A stretch of 64,000 nucleotides of DNA from Lentzea aerocolonigenes (GTDB lineage Bacteria > Actinomycetota > Actinomycetes > Mycobacteriales > Pseudonocardiaceae), in NCBI RefSeq assembly GCF_000974445.1, contig NZ_BBOJ01000021.1, forward strand, positions 186,001 to 250,000, given 5' to 3'. A program made the translations under genes and the position numbers. Below, piece by piece: positions 26,655-33,522 of this stretch (positions are counted from its first letter, which is position 1; each line of letters begins with the position of its first letter). The notes under the pieces are model-generated. The model was given only the letters and a program-made list of their open reading frames with translations. It made no database searches and was not told where the DNA came from.

Positions 26655-27808
26655 CGTCGTGCGTGCTGCGGGTCTGGTGAGAAGCCGTAGATCCAGTCCA
26701 TGAACTGTCCGTTGAGGACTTTCTCGAGGTAGTCCCGGAAGATTCCGGCGGTGTCCTGGCTCCAGTCGCCGTTGGTGAGCGACGCCGAGCTCAGCCCGAT
26801 CCTCGTGGTCCTGCCGATCCGTTCGAGCTCGTAGCAGGTGAGCGCGTCGGCGACGTCGTCCGATTCCGCGCGGTGGAGGCACCTGGCCAGCACGACCGCG
26901 TCCTCCAGCGTGGTGTTCACGCTCTGGCCGAGGAAGTTGATCATCGGGTGTGCCGCGTCGCCGAGCAGCGTGATCCGTCCCTTGCTCCACACCGCGAGCG
27001 GCGGGCGGTCGGCGAGGTCCGTCGCGTCGAGTTGCTCGGGGTCGGCCCCGCGCACCAGTTCGGACACGATCGGCGGCCAGTTCTCCAGGCGTTCCAGGAG
27101 TTTCCGCATCGACTCCCCGGGATCACGCGGCCAGTCCTGCGCGGAGTTGATCGTGGCGGTCCAGTACAGCTCCGCGGGACCGAGCGGGGCGAAGAAGATG
27201 CCGAGACCGGGACCCACCACGGTGAACCCGTCGGTCCGGCCGGGCGGCAGCTCCCGCCGGGTGATGCCGCGCAGCATCGAGGCCACGTGGCGGGGCGGTG
27301 GCGCACCGAAGAGCTCAGCGCGCACGGCGGACCGCAGGCCGTCCGCGCCGACCACCGCGTCGGCGGAGAACTGCGAGCCGTCGGTGAAACAGGCCGTTGC
27401 CACGTCGTCTCCGTCGCGGACCGTCCGCAGCGTCAAGCCCGTCCGCAGGCCGGACCGGCCGTGCGCGTCGAGCAGGACCTGTCTCAGATCCGTGCGCCGG
27501 ACGACGACGAACGGGTCGCCGTGGCGCTGGTGGAACTCGCCGTACCGGATCGCGCCGAGGCTCTGACCGTCCACCGTGCTCACGTGGTGCTCCGACTCGA
27601 CGGACAGGCAGTGGCCGCGTTCGCGCACCTCGTCGCCGACGCCGAGTGCGTCCAGCGCGCGCAAACCGTTGGGTGACAGCACAACGCCGGCGCCGGTCAG
27701 AGGAAACCCGCGCTGCCGCTCGAACACGGTCGTGCGGACCCCGGTTCCGCGCAGCGCGAGCGACGCGGCCAGCCCGCCCACTCCGCCACCGATCACCGCG
27801 ACGTGCAT
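26651..27808 (-). CDS. FAD-dependent monooxygenase (PHBH-like), paralogue of the next gene
   Basis: 385 residues from the ATG at 27808. A TTG two codons upstream is too close to AGGGGGTGG to be the start. Rossmann motif AVIGGGVGGLAASLAL, DG motif VVGADGLRSAVR and GDAAHPMINFLGQSVNTTLEDA are all present, typical of group A flavin monooxygenases such as 6-hydroxynicotinate or salicylate hydroxylases. It is translationally coupled to the second monooxygenase, suggesting the two act in one pathway. The TetR-like palindrome at 27920-27936 lies about 110 bases upstream, so the monooxygenase pair appears to share control with the methyltransferase operon. Position and number of hydroxylations remain inference. 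Confidence 0.93.
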   Translation of the reverse strand: MHVAVIGGGVGGLAASLALRGTGVRTTVFERQRGFPLTGAGVVLSPNGLRALDALGVGDEVRERGHCLSVESEHHVSTVDGQSLGAIRYGEFHQRHGDPFVVVRRTDLRQVLLDAHGRSGLRTGLTLRTVRDGDDVATACFTDGSQFSADAVVGADGLRSAVRAELFGAPPPRHVASMLRGITRRELPPGRTDGFTVVGPGLGIFFAPLGPAELYWTATINSAQDWPRDPGESMRKLLERLENWPPIVSELVRGADPEQLDATDLADRPPLAVWSKGRITLLGDAAHPMINFLGQSVNTTLEDAVVLARCLHRAESDDVADALTCYELERIGRTTRIGLSSASLTNGDWSQDTAGIFRDYLEKVLNGQFMDWIYGFSPDPQHARR

Positions 27809-27919
27809 CGACAACCACCCCCTGAAGACCGACCAGGACGAGCCTTCTCCGCCGCCACCTGACCAGTCGTCGCGGGACGACCGAAGGATTTGCCGAGAGA
27901 TGAGGGCCGCGGTCTCCCG

Positions 27920-27936
27920 CGACTGACCGGCAGTCA
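27920..27936. promoter_or_regulatory. Second copy of the cluster TetR operator (15/17 match)
   Basis: CGACTGACCGGCAGTCA differs from the perfect palindrome at 1901-1917 (TGACTGACCGTCAGTCA) at two positions only. It lies between the divergent monooxygenase (start 27808) and Cys-rich peptide (start 27994) genes. A further GTCAGTCA overlaps to 27940. The shared site ties both ends of the cluster to one TetR protein. Confidence 0.6.
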
Positions 27937-27946
27937 GTCATCGTGA

Positions 27947-27972
27947 CATCGCCATAGGTTCATATGGCGATG
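27947..27972. promoter_or_regulatory. 26-bp perfect dyad directly upstream of the Cys-rich peptide gene
   Basis: CATCGCCATA (27947-27956) and TATGGCGATG (27963-27972) are perfect inverted 10-bp arms around GGTTCA. The element ends 21 bases before the peptide's ATG and 8 bases before its ribosome site, so it could be an operator (perhaps for a metal sensor) or a leader hairpin. It does not match a Zur, IdeR, CsoR or MerR consensus that I know. Confidence 0.55.
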
Positions 27973-27993
27973 CCGCGATCAGGGGAGGTACTC

Positions 27994-28089
27994 ATGCTCA
28001 GTGAGACCCAGTGCAACTGCCCGAACTGCAACGACACGTGCGAGGCATGCACGTGCACGAACTGCACGTGTCCCACGTGCAGCCACTGA
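27994..28089 (+). CDS. 31-residue cysteine-rich metallothionein-like peptide
   Basis: A short frame with a strong ribosome site (AGGGGAGG at 27981-27988) and ATG at 27994. The peptide has nine cysteines in 31 residues, at positions 7, 9, 12, 16, 19, 21, 24, 26 and 29, giving CxC, CxxC and CxxxC spacings, and ends in Ser-His. It has almost no hydrophobic residues and no signal peptide. This pattern is that of small bacterial metallothioneins, which bind Cu(I) or Zn(II) in the cytoplasm through cysteine thiolates. It lies at the edge of a cluster predicted to make a metal-chelating thiazolyl-picolinate, between a TetR-like operator, a 26-bp dyad and a terminator. A metal-buffering or self-protection role is likely. 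A modified-peptide precursor is less likely, since no maturation enzyme is nearby. Confidence 0.75.
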   Translation: MLSETQCNCPNCNDTCEACTCTNCTCPTCSH

Positions 28090-28110
28090 GCGGTGTGACC
28101 GCTGGATGAC

Positions 28111-28147
28111 GAGGGCCCCGGACGCGGTGCGCGCGTCCGGGGCCCTC
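28111..28147. terminator. Bidirectional terminator hairpin
   Basis: GAGGGCCCCGGACGCG (28111-28126) and CGCGTCCGGGGCCCTC (28132-28147) form a perfect 16-bp stem with a 5-base loop, between the convergent Cys-rich peptide gene (ends 28089) and the S9 peptidase gene (ends 28156). There is no T-run. It marks the right edge of the biosynthetic cluster. Confidence 0.85.
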
Positions 28148-28155
28148 CATCAGTA

Positions 28156-30054
28156 TCAGAAACCCAGATGGGTGCGGTAGAACCGCAACTCCGCCTCCAG
28201 GCAGGCGATGATCGTCTCGGCGCGCCGGAAGCCGTGCCCCTCACCGTCGAACACGAGGTGCTCGTACGCGACGCCGTTCGAGTCGAGGTCGCGGACCATG
28301 GCGTCGGCCTGTGCGGGTGAGACGACCGGATCCTCCTTGCCCTGCAACAACAGCACGGGGCACGTGCCGGGGCTGACGTGGCCGATCGCCGACCGCGCGC
28401 GGTAGGTCTCTACGCACTCCGGCAGCGGCCCGACGAGTCCGTCGAGGTAGTGCGACTCGAAGTCGTGCGTGAGCGCCACGAGCGACTCGAAGTCCGCGAT
28501 GCCGAAGTACGACACCGCCGCCGCGAACGTCGGCCCGTGCGCCGCGACGCCAGTGGTCACCGCACCGAGCGCGGTCGAGCCGCCCGCGGACGGCCCGCGG
28601 ATCGCGAGCCTTCTGCCGTCTGCCATGCCGCGTTTCACGAGCGACCGGGCGGCGGCGACGACGTCCGCGACGTCCACGACACCCCATTGGCCGTTCAGCC
28701 GCTCGCGATAGCCGCGCCCGTACCCGCTGGACCCGCCGTAGTTCACGTCCAGCACGCCGATTCCCCGGCTGGTGAAGAACGCCTTCGCGAGGTCGGCCAG
28801 CCCGACCTCGTGCCCGGTCGGACCGCCGTGCGCCCACACGACGTACGGCGGCAGCTCGCCTTCGGGCCCTCGCGCCACCGGGCTGGACGGCGGATAGGCG
28901 AGCGCGTGCACCGTGTGCCCGCCGATGCCGTCGAGCTCGAGTCTCCTGGGGCGCGGCAGGTACGCGGCGTCCGGCAGCTCGTCCAGTTCGGCCCGCAGGC
29001 ACTCCGTTACCCCGGTCGTAACGTCGATGCGCACGACGGCCAGCGGGCGGTCCGGCGCCCCGGCGATGCAGGCGACGGCCGTGCCGTCCGCCGACAACGT
29101 GGGCAGGAACGACGTGTAGGGGGTCGGCACGTCGGTGAGGATCCCGGTGTCCGGGTCGAGCACACCGAGCCGCAGGTCGCCACGCCCGTGCAGCACGGCG
29201 AGCCGTCCGTCGGGCAACACCGCGAACGTGCGGTCCCCGAGCTCCCACAACGGTTCCGCGAACTCCTCGGCACGCGGGCACAACGCGCGGACCCGGCCGT
29301 TCAGTTCGACGCGGTAGAGGTTCCACCAGCCCGACCGGTCGGACACCGCGTAGAGGGCGTCACCGCACCACACCGGTGCCAGCACGGACTCGGACCGGCC
29401 GCCCATCACCACGCTGCCGAGCCCGCCGTCGAGGTCCGCGACCCTCAGTTCGGTGCCGTCCCACGGCATGTCCGGGTGGTTCCAGCACACGAACGCGATC
29501 CGGGTGCCGTCCGGTGACGGGGTGGGGAAACCGAAGAAGCCGGCGCCGGACACGACCTCCCGCACCACACCGGAGCCGTCGAGCGGCACCACCACGATCG
29601 ACCTGGTGGTGCTGTCGTCGTCGTGCCGTTCCCGCACGCAGAACACCGAGGCGCCGTCCGGTGAGAGTGCGAAGTCCGCGTACCGCAGTGCTTCCGGCTC
29701 GTGCGGCGCGGGAGTGAGAGCGCGCACACCTCCGTCGTCGGCCAGGTACACCCGTTGGTCGCTGTAGTTCGAGAACACCACCCCGTCGCGCACGGGGAGG
29801 TGGGAAAGGCCGCCGTACTCGTGCACGGTGCTCCGCACGTTCCACGGTGCCGGCAGCTCGATCAGGCCGGAGCGCACGACCGTGCAGCGGCCTTCCTCAC
29901 CCGGTTTCGACTCCTGCCACCACACCTGCCCGCCCGCCGCCTGCGGGAAGGACAGCCTGACGCGGGAGCGCGCGACGTCGGACGCGCTGATCGGGGACGG
30001 CCAGGTGCCGTACGCCAATTCCTTCGGACAATCCTGTGGTCGCGCGGAAGTCAT
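28156..30054 (-). CDS. S9-family prolyl oligopeptidase-like peptidase
   Basis: 632 residues from the ATG at 30054; the open frame runs 26 codons further upstream, but that part is not conserved-looking and would overlap the LuxR gene. Residues 1-380 form a beta-propeller (WD/PD40-like repeats such as LSPDGASVFC and PSPDGTRIAFV). The C-terminal alpha/beta-hydrolase domain has Ser in RGPSAGGSTALG, Asp in LLQGKEDPVVSP and His in FDGEGHGFRRAE, the full catalytic triad. There is no signal peptide, so it is cytoplasmic. Family members cut short peptides after Pro or basic residues or act as aminoacyl peptidases. A Zur-like box lies directly upstream. It may help trim the product, but nothing proves it belongs to the cluster. 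Confidence 0.92.
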   Translation of the reverse strand: MTSARPQDCPKELAYGTWPSPISASDVARSRVRLSFPQAAGGQVWWQESKPGEEGRCTVVRSGLIELPAPWNVRSTVHEYGGLSHLPVRDGVVFSNYSDQRVYLADDGGVRALTPAPHEPEALRYADFALSPDGASVFCVRERHDDDSTTRSIVVVPLDGSGVVREVVSGAGFFGFPTPSPDGTRIAFVCWNHPDMPWDGTELRVADLDGGLGSVVMGGRSESVLAPVWCGDALYAVSDRSGWWNLYRVELNGRVRALCPRAEEFAEPLWELGDRTFAVLPDGRLAVLHGRGDLRLGVLDPDTGILTDVPTPYTSFLPTLSADGTAVACIAGAPDRPLAVVRIDVTTGVTECLRAELDELPDAAYLPRPRRLELDGIGGHTVHALAYPPSSPVARGPEGELPPYVVWAHGGPTGHEVGLADLAKAFFTSRGIGVLDVNYGGSSGYGRGYRERLNGQWGVVDVADVVAAARSLVKRGMADGRRLAIRGPSAGGSTALGAVTTGVAAHGPTFAAAVSYFGIADFESLVALTHDFESHYLDGLVGPLPECVETYRARSAIGHVSPGTCPVLLLQGKEDPVVSPAQADAMVRDLDSNGVAYEHLVFDGEGHGFRRAETIIACLEAELRFYRTHLGF

Positions 30055-30061
30055 CTCTTGA

Positions 30062-30076
30062 CGATAATGATTTTCA
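30062..30076. promoter_or_regulatory. Zur-like (zinc uptake regulator) box
   Basis: CGATAATGATTTTCA agrees at 13 of 15 positions with the Streptomyces Zur consensus TGAAAATGATTTTCA, as I recall it. It lies in the 53-bp gap between the divergent S9 peptidase (start 30054) and LuxR-type (start 30108) genes, where it would overlap both promoters. The AT-rich core stands out against about 70% G+C. Confidence 0.6.
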
Positions 30077-30107
30077 TGCTGAGTAACTGGTTTCGGGGGT
30101 AGCGCTG

Positions 30108-30326
30108 GTGCATCTGAGTCCACGTCAGGCACAGATCTTGTCCCTCATCGCCGAAGGTCTGGGAGACAAGGAGATCGCGCAACGACTCGGCATGTCCGCG
30201 CGCACCGTCGACTCCCACCTGCAACGGCTCTACGTGCGCTACGGGGTGCACAGCAGAGCCGCGATCATCGCGCGGTGGCTGCTCGAAGGAGGCGTTCCGG
30301 AACCGGTACCCGCCATCGCCGAGTGA
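30108..30326 (+). CDS. Stand-alone LuxR-type helix-turn-helix regulator (GerE-like)
   Basis: 72 residues from a GTG at 30108, with GGGGGT seven bases upstream. The whole protein is a LuxR C-terminal domain: LSPRQAQILSLIAEGLGDKEIAQRLGMSARTVDSHLQRLY, then an alanine-rich tail. There is no receiver or ligand domain, so it resembles GerE-type single-domain regulators. Divergent from the S9 peptidase, with a Zur-like box between them; it may therefore be expressed under zinc limitation. Targets are unknown; the adjacent biosynthetic cluster is a reasonable guess. A strong hairpin follows the gene. Confidence 0.85.
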   Translation: MHLSPRQAQILSLIAEGLGDKEIAQRLGMSARTVDSHLQRLYVRYGVHSRAAIIARWLLEGGVPEPVPAIAE

Positions 30327-30333
30327 ACCACCA

Positions 30334-30358
30334 GGGGACGGCGCGCGTCGCCGTCCCC
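30334..30358 (+). terminator. Rho-independent-type terminator of the LuxR gene
   Basis: GGGGACGGCG (30334-30343) and CGCCGTCCCC (30349-30358) form a perfect 10-bp stem with loop CGCGT, followed by TTCTC. It lies 8 bases past the LuxR stop and 16 bases from the end of the convergent hypothetical gene. Confidence 0.85.
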
Positions 30359-30373
30359 TTCTCGTGCGCCGGA

Positions 30374-30859
30374 TCAGCAGAGCATCATCACGGTGGCCTG
30401 GACGAACTTGTCGTTCTTGAACGCGGCCAGCGGGCCGCAGAACGCCTCGGCTGCCGTCTTCGGTGCGGCCGACGGGCCTTCGACGATGAAGTCCCGCTCC
30501 TCCGTGATCGTCGCCTTCACCTGCTCGCCGGGGCAGTGCACGCCGCGGTTGCGGACCAGCACGTCGGTGATCTGCGTGACGAGCTCACCGAGGTCGCCCT
30601 CCGCCCACGTGGAGACGGTGCCGTCGGTGTCCTCCAACGAGAACCGCTCGAAGACGCGTGCCTCCGCGCGGTCGTCGCCCTGGATCATCAGCATGTACAC
30701 GCGCCGCTGCACGAGGTCGTCCGGCAACGCGACGAGGTTGGCCTCGACGGTCTCCGGTGATCCCATGAAGCTGTGCGACTGGCAGTCCCACGCGGCCGTG
30801 ATGCACTTCTGCACCTCGGCCTCGACCTGCTGCGGGGCCCGAGAAATCTCAACAGCCAT
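30374..30859 (-). CDS. Hypothetical protein, 161 residues
   Basis: Not recognised. The ATG at 30859 is preceded by a good GGAGGGG. The protein is soluble and acidic, without signal peptide or membrane segment. It has an alternating strand/helix character with QRRVYMLMIQGDDRAEARVF in the middle, and cysteines at about positions 19, 26, 109, 140 and 161; the last residue of the chain is Cys. A C-terminal cysteine at the end of a hydrophobic stretch (ATVMMLC) is unusual. It is divergent from the MFS exporter gene and convergent with the LuxR gene. Codon use looks normal for the region. Coding status is well supported by its ribosome site, codon bias and clean flanks; function is unknown. Confidence 0.7.
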   Translation of the reverse strand: MAVEISRAPQQVEAEVQKCITAAWDCQSHSFMGSPETVEANLVALPDDLVQRRVYMLMIQGDDRAEARVFERFSLEDTDGTVSTWAEGDLGELVTQITDVLVRNRGVHCPGEQVKATITEERDFIVEGPSAAPKTAAEAFCGPLAAFKNDKFVQATVMMLC

Positions 30860-30977
30860 CGATTTTTCCCCTCCTGCAAGAATTCTTCGCCACGTCCTGC
30901 GAGGACTTCACCCAAGGTAGTGAGCCTGCCGCACCCGGTCGATTGGGCGATTTCACTGACAGGAGAAGGAAGGAGAC

Positions 30978-32240
30978 ATGCGCGGGACGCATACCCCTGC
31001 GCTGAACGATCATTTGACCGCGAGTTCGCGCCACCGCGATCGTGGCCTCATGACCGCACTGACCCGGTACCGCACGGCGTTGGCACTCCCCGGCATGGCC
31101 AGGGTCATGGGAGCCGCGTTCGCCTGCCGGTTGCTCGCGGGAATGGTGGTGCTGGCACTGCTTCTAGTCGCACACCGCACCACTGGCAGCTATGCGAGCG
31201 CAGGAGCGGTGTCGGGCGCCTACGCGGTGGCGCTCGCGTTCACCTCACCGCTGTGGGGCCGGATCGCCGACCGCCGCGGCCCGCGAACCGCGCTCGCCGT
31301 CGCGTCGGTGCTCCAGTCGACCTGCTTCACCCTGTTCGTCCTGACCGCGATGACTCAACCGTGGCCGCCCGCGCTGACCGTGCTCGCGTTCCTCGCGGGC
31401 GCGTGCACCCCACCGGCCGGCGCCATCTCCAACACGGTGATCGCCCGGGTCACCGACGAGGAGGCGAAGCGCACGCTGTTCTCGTTGTCCGGACTGCTCA
31501 CCGAGACCGTCTTCATCGCGGGCCCGCTGATCGTGGCCGGTGTGGTCGCGGTGCTGGCACCGATCTACGCGGTGGTGGTCACCGCCGTGACCTCCGCGGC
31601 GGGCACGTGGTGGCTGCGCGGCGCACGGGCCGTGCTCGCCATCGAGCTCGACCGTCCCGAACACGGGGAAAGCCTGGCCCTGCACCGGAACCCGAGGCTG
31701 GCACACCTGCTGGCGGTCGTCGTGCTGGGCGCGTTCTCGTTGGGAGCACTGGAAGTCTCACTGGTCGCCCACGCCGACGGCTTGCGGATGAGCGCGGGAG
31801 TGCTGCTCGCCGCCATGGCCTGCGGTGGCGCGGTGGGCAGTTTCCTCTACGGCGGCACGAGGTTGCCGGGATCGCCACTCCTGCAACTGGTCGGCGCGCT
31901 CACGCTGTTCGGCCTGCTGGTGGCCACGATCGGCCTGGGTCCAGGTGTCGTCGCGACCCTGGTGGTGCTCGCCGTCGCCGGCGCGGTGAACGGACCGTCC
32001 GACGCGCTGCAGACCATGCTCGTCGGCGACTACAGCACCGACGGCACCAAATCACAGGCGTTCGCCGTGCTGATCGCGGCCAACTGGGTCGGTTTCGCTG
32101 CCGGCAACGGGATCGCGGGCGTGCTCGTGGAGCGCTACTCCCCAGGGGCCGGGGCGGCGGCGGCTGCGGTGACCACGGTGGTCGCGGCGGGGTCGCTGCT
32201 GGTACCGCTGGCGAGGAAACGGACTCCGGTCGCCGGGTGA
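30978..32240 (+). CDS. MFS-type exporter
   Basis: 420 residues from the ATG at 30978, which follows the purine-rich CAGGAGAAGGAAGGAGAC; a start at the ATG 31050 would remove 24 hydrophilic residues and is possible. About twelve hydrophobic helices are visible, with the signature loop LWGRIADRRGPRTALA between helices 2 and 3. It resembles small-molecule drug efflux proteins of the major facilitator superfamily. It is divergent from the unknown 161-residue protein. Export of the thiazolyl-pyridine product is plausible because no other exporter is seen inside the cluster, but it lies 3 kb outside the proposed border. A degenerate copy of its own 3' end lies at 32408-32525. Confidence 0.88.
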   Translation: MRGTHTPALNDHLTASSRHRDRGLMTALTRYRTALALPGMARVMGAAFACRLLAGMVVLALLLVAHRTTGSYASAGAVSGAYAVALAFTSPLWGRIADRRGPRTALAVASVLQSTCFTLFVLTAMTQPWPPALTVLAFLAGACTPPAGAISNTVIARVTDEEAKRTLFSLSGLLTETVFIAGPLIVAGVVAVLAPIYAVVVTAVTSAAGTWWLRGARAVLAIELDRPEHGESLALHRNPRLAHLLAVVVLGAFSLGALEVSLVAHADGLRMSAGVLLAAMACGGAVGSFLYGGTRLPGSPLLQLVGALTLFGLLVATIGLGPGVVATLVVLAVAGAVNGPSDALQTMLVGDYSTDGTKSQAFAVLIAANWVGFAAGNGIAGVLVERYSPGAGAAAAAVTTVVAAGSLLVPLARKRTPVAG

Positions 32241-32372
32241 GGCCTGACCGGACAGCGGGCCGCAGGTGCGGCGGGCGTCCGCTGAAGCCTGGCCGGACAA
32301 CGGGCCGCAGGTGCGACGGTCGCGGGCTGAGGCCTGGCCGGGCAACGAAGGCGTGGCCGCGAGGGTCGGTGC
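32238..32372. repeat. 45-bp tandem direct repeat over the end of the MFS gene
   Basis: Units begin at 32238, 32283 and 32328 with TGAGGCCTGACCGGACA, TGAAGCCTGGCCGGACA and TGAGGCCTGGCCGGGCA. Units 1 and 2 agree over most of their 45 bases (both include GGGCCGCAGGTGCG); unit 3 decays after about 20 bases. The first unit contains the stop codon of the MFS gene. The period of 45 is a multiple of three. Confidence 0.75.
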
Positions 32373-32407
32373 GCGGCCGCGGCGGTCGGTGCGTGCGGCC
32401 GTGCGCA

Positions 32408-32525
32408 CCGGCATCGCGGGCGTGGTCGTGGAGCGCTATTCCCCCCCAGGCGCCACCGCGACCACGCCCGCGATCACCACCGCCGTCGGCTCACCGCTCG
32501 TACCTCCGGCCAGAAAACCCACCCC
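32408..32525 (+). pseudogene. Degenerate duplicate of the 3' end of the MFS gene
   Basis: In the frame of this stretch the translation GIAGVVVERYSPPG...SPLVPPARKPTP closely matches the MFS C-terminus GIAGVLVERYSPG...SLLVPLARKRTP (DNA about 32107-32235). It follows the 45-bp tandem repeats and runs into the 3' end of the LysR gene on the opposite strand. It looks like a partial tandem duplication that has decayed; there is no start codon or ribosome site of its own. Confidence 0.65.
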
Positions 32526-33423
32526 GGCCCCCAACCGAAACCCGATCGGGCAACGAAGCCGCAGCCGCACGCACCGACTCCACCATCGACGCCACCGCAG
32601 GCACCCGCCGCGCACCCGCGGGACACGCGAGATACAGGCGCCGGCGCGGAATCTCGTCACACGGCCGACGCACCACAACATCACGGCGCACGCTCGGCAG
32701 CGCGAGCGACGGGAACAGCATCACGCCCACCCCGGACGCGACGAGTCCCTGTTTGCCCGTCCAGTCGTCGCAGTGCACGGACACCGCCGACACGAAGCCG
32801 TCGAGCGGCCCGAGGCAGTCCGGGTGTGCGCCGTCGATCCACGTGTCGTCGCTGAGGTCCGCGAGCGTCAGTCGTTCGCGCGCGAACGGGTGGTCGCGCG
32901 GCAACGCCACCAGCAGTTCGTCCTCGACGAGCGGGACGAGCTCGATCCCGTCGAGGTCCTGCGCGTGCAGGTCCCACTCCGTCACCAGCGCGAGGTCGAG
33001 CCGGCCAGCACGCAGGTCGGCCAGGTGGCGTTCGGGATCTGTCTGCGGCACGAACGGCTTGGCAGCGCGCGGATTCCGGGTCACGTGGTCGTGGAACGCC
33101 CGTGGCAGCAACGTGGTGTTGGCGCTGCTGAAGGAACCGATGGTCAGCGAGCCGCCGTCGCCGCCGAGCGCCGAGAGCTGGCGTTCCGCGCGGTGCAGGC
33201 GATCCAGGACGCCGCGGGTGTGGTCGACGAGCAGCGCGCCCGCGGGAGTCAGTGAGGCGCCTGTCGGGGAGCGCACGAGCAGCGGCACGCCCGCTTGTCT
33301 TTCCAGCGCGGCGATCTGGCGCGAGATCGACGGCTGGGTGCGGCACAGCGCCGCGGCGGCACCGGTCATCGACCCGTGGTCGGCGACTGCCACGAGCGCA
33401 CGCAACCGGTCGAAGTCGAACAT
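32491..33423 (-). CDS. LysR-family transcriptional regulator
   Basis: 310 residues from the ATG at 33423. The N-terminal winged helix-turn-helix is canonical: MFDFDRLRALVAVADHGSMT, then AAALCRTQPSISRQIAALER. Residues 90-290 form the periplasmic-binding-protein-like effector domain. The last 25 residues (VGGRGGFSGRRYER end) are Gly/Arg-rich and lie over the degenerate MFS duplicate on the other strand, so the original C-terminus may have been replaced by readthrough into duplicated DNA. The upstream gene on the plus strand (33523) is divergent, with a 99-bp gap that could hold the shared promoter; LysR proteins often control such a divergent neighbour. Confidence 0.9.
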   Translation of the reverse strand: MFDFDRLRALVAVADHGSMTGAAAALCRTQPSISRQIAALERQAGVPLLVRSPTGASLTPAGALLVDHTRGVLDRLHRAERQLSALGGDGGSLTIGSFSSANTTLLPRAFHDHVTRNPRAAKPFVPQTDPERHLADLRAGRLDLALVTEWDLHAQDLDGIELVPLVEDELLVALPRDHPFARERLTLADLSDDTWIDGAHPDCLGPLDGFVSAVSVHCDDWTGKQGLVASGVGVMLFPSLALPSVRRDVVVRRPCDEIPRRRLYLACPAGARRVPAVASMVESVRAAAASLPDRVSVGGRGGFSGRRYER

Positions 33424-33522
33424 GCGCCCAGCGTATCCGCAGGGGATTTCCCCGACGGGAGTTCACCGCACAGGTCGTTCACCGACTGGGTGCGCAGCCG
33501 GGCAGCTCATACAGTCGCACGC

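Noticed and set aside
20232..26690. Second very long plus-strand open frame opposite the loading NRPS and monooxygenase
   Set aside because: Same reason: antisense shadow with Arg/Val/Gly bias, no ribosome site and no recognisable domain.
27994..28089. Cys-rich peptide as a lanthipeptide or other RiPP precursor
   Set aside because: No leader-like segment, very few Ser residues and no LanM/LanB, YcaO, radical-SAM or peptidase/transport partner beside it; the cysteine spacing fits metal binding.
28111..28147. Hairpin after the Cys-rich peptide as a riboswitch or small RNA
   Set aside because: A simple perfect stem-loop between convergent stops is fully explained as a terminator.
32266..33255. 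Plus-strand open frame across the MFS duplicate and the LysR gene
   Set aside because: It begins in the tandem repeats and then runs antisense to LysR; only the first part (32408-32525) has meaning, as a decayed duplicate.
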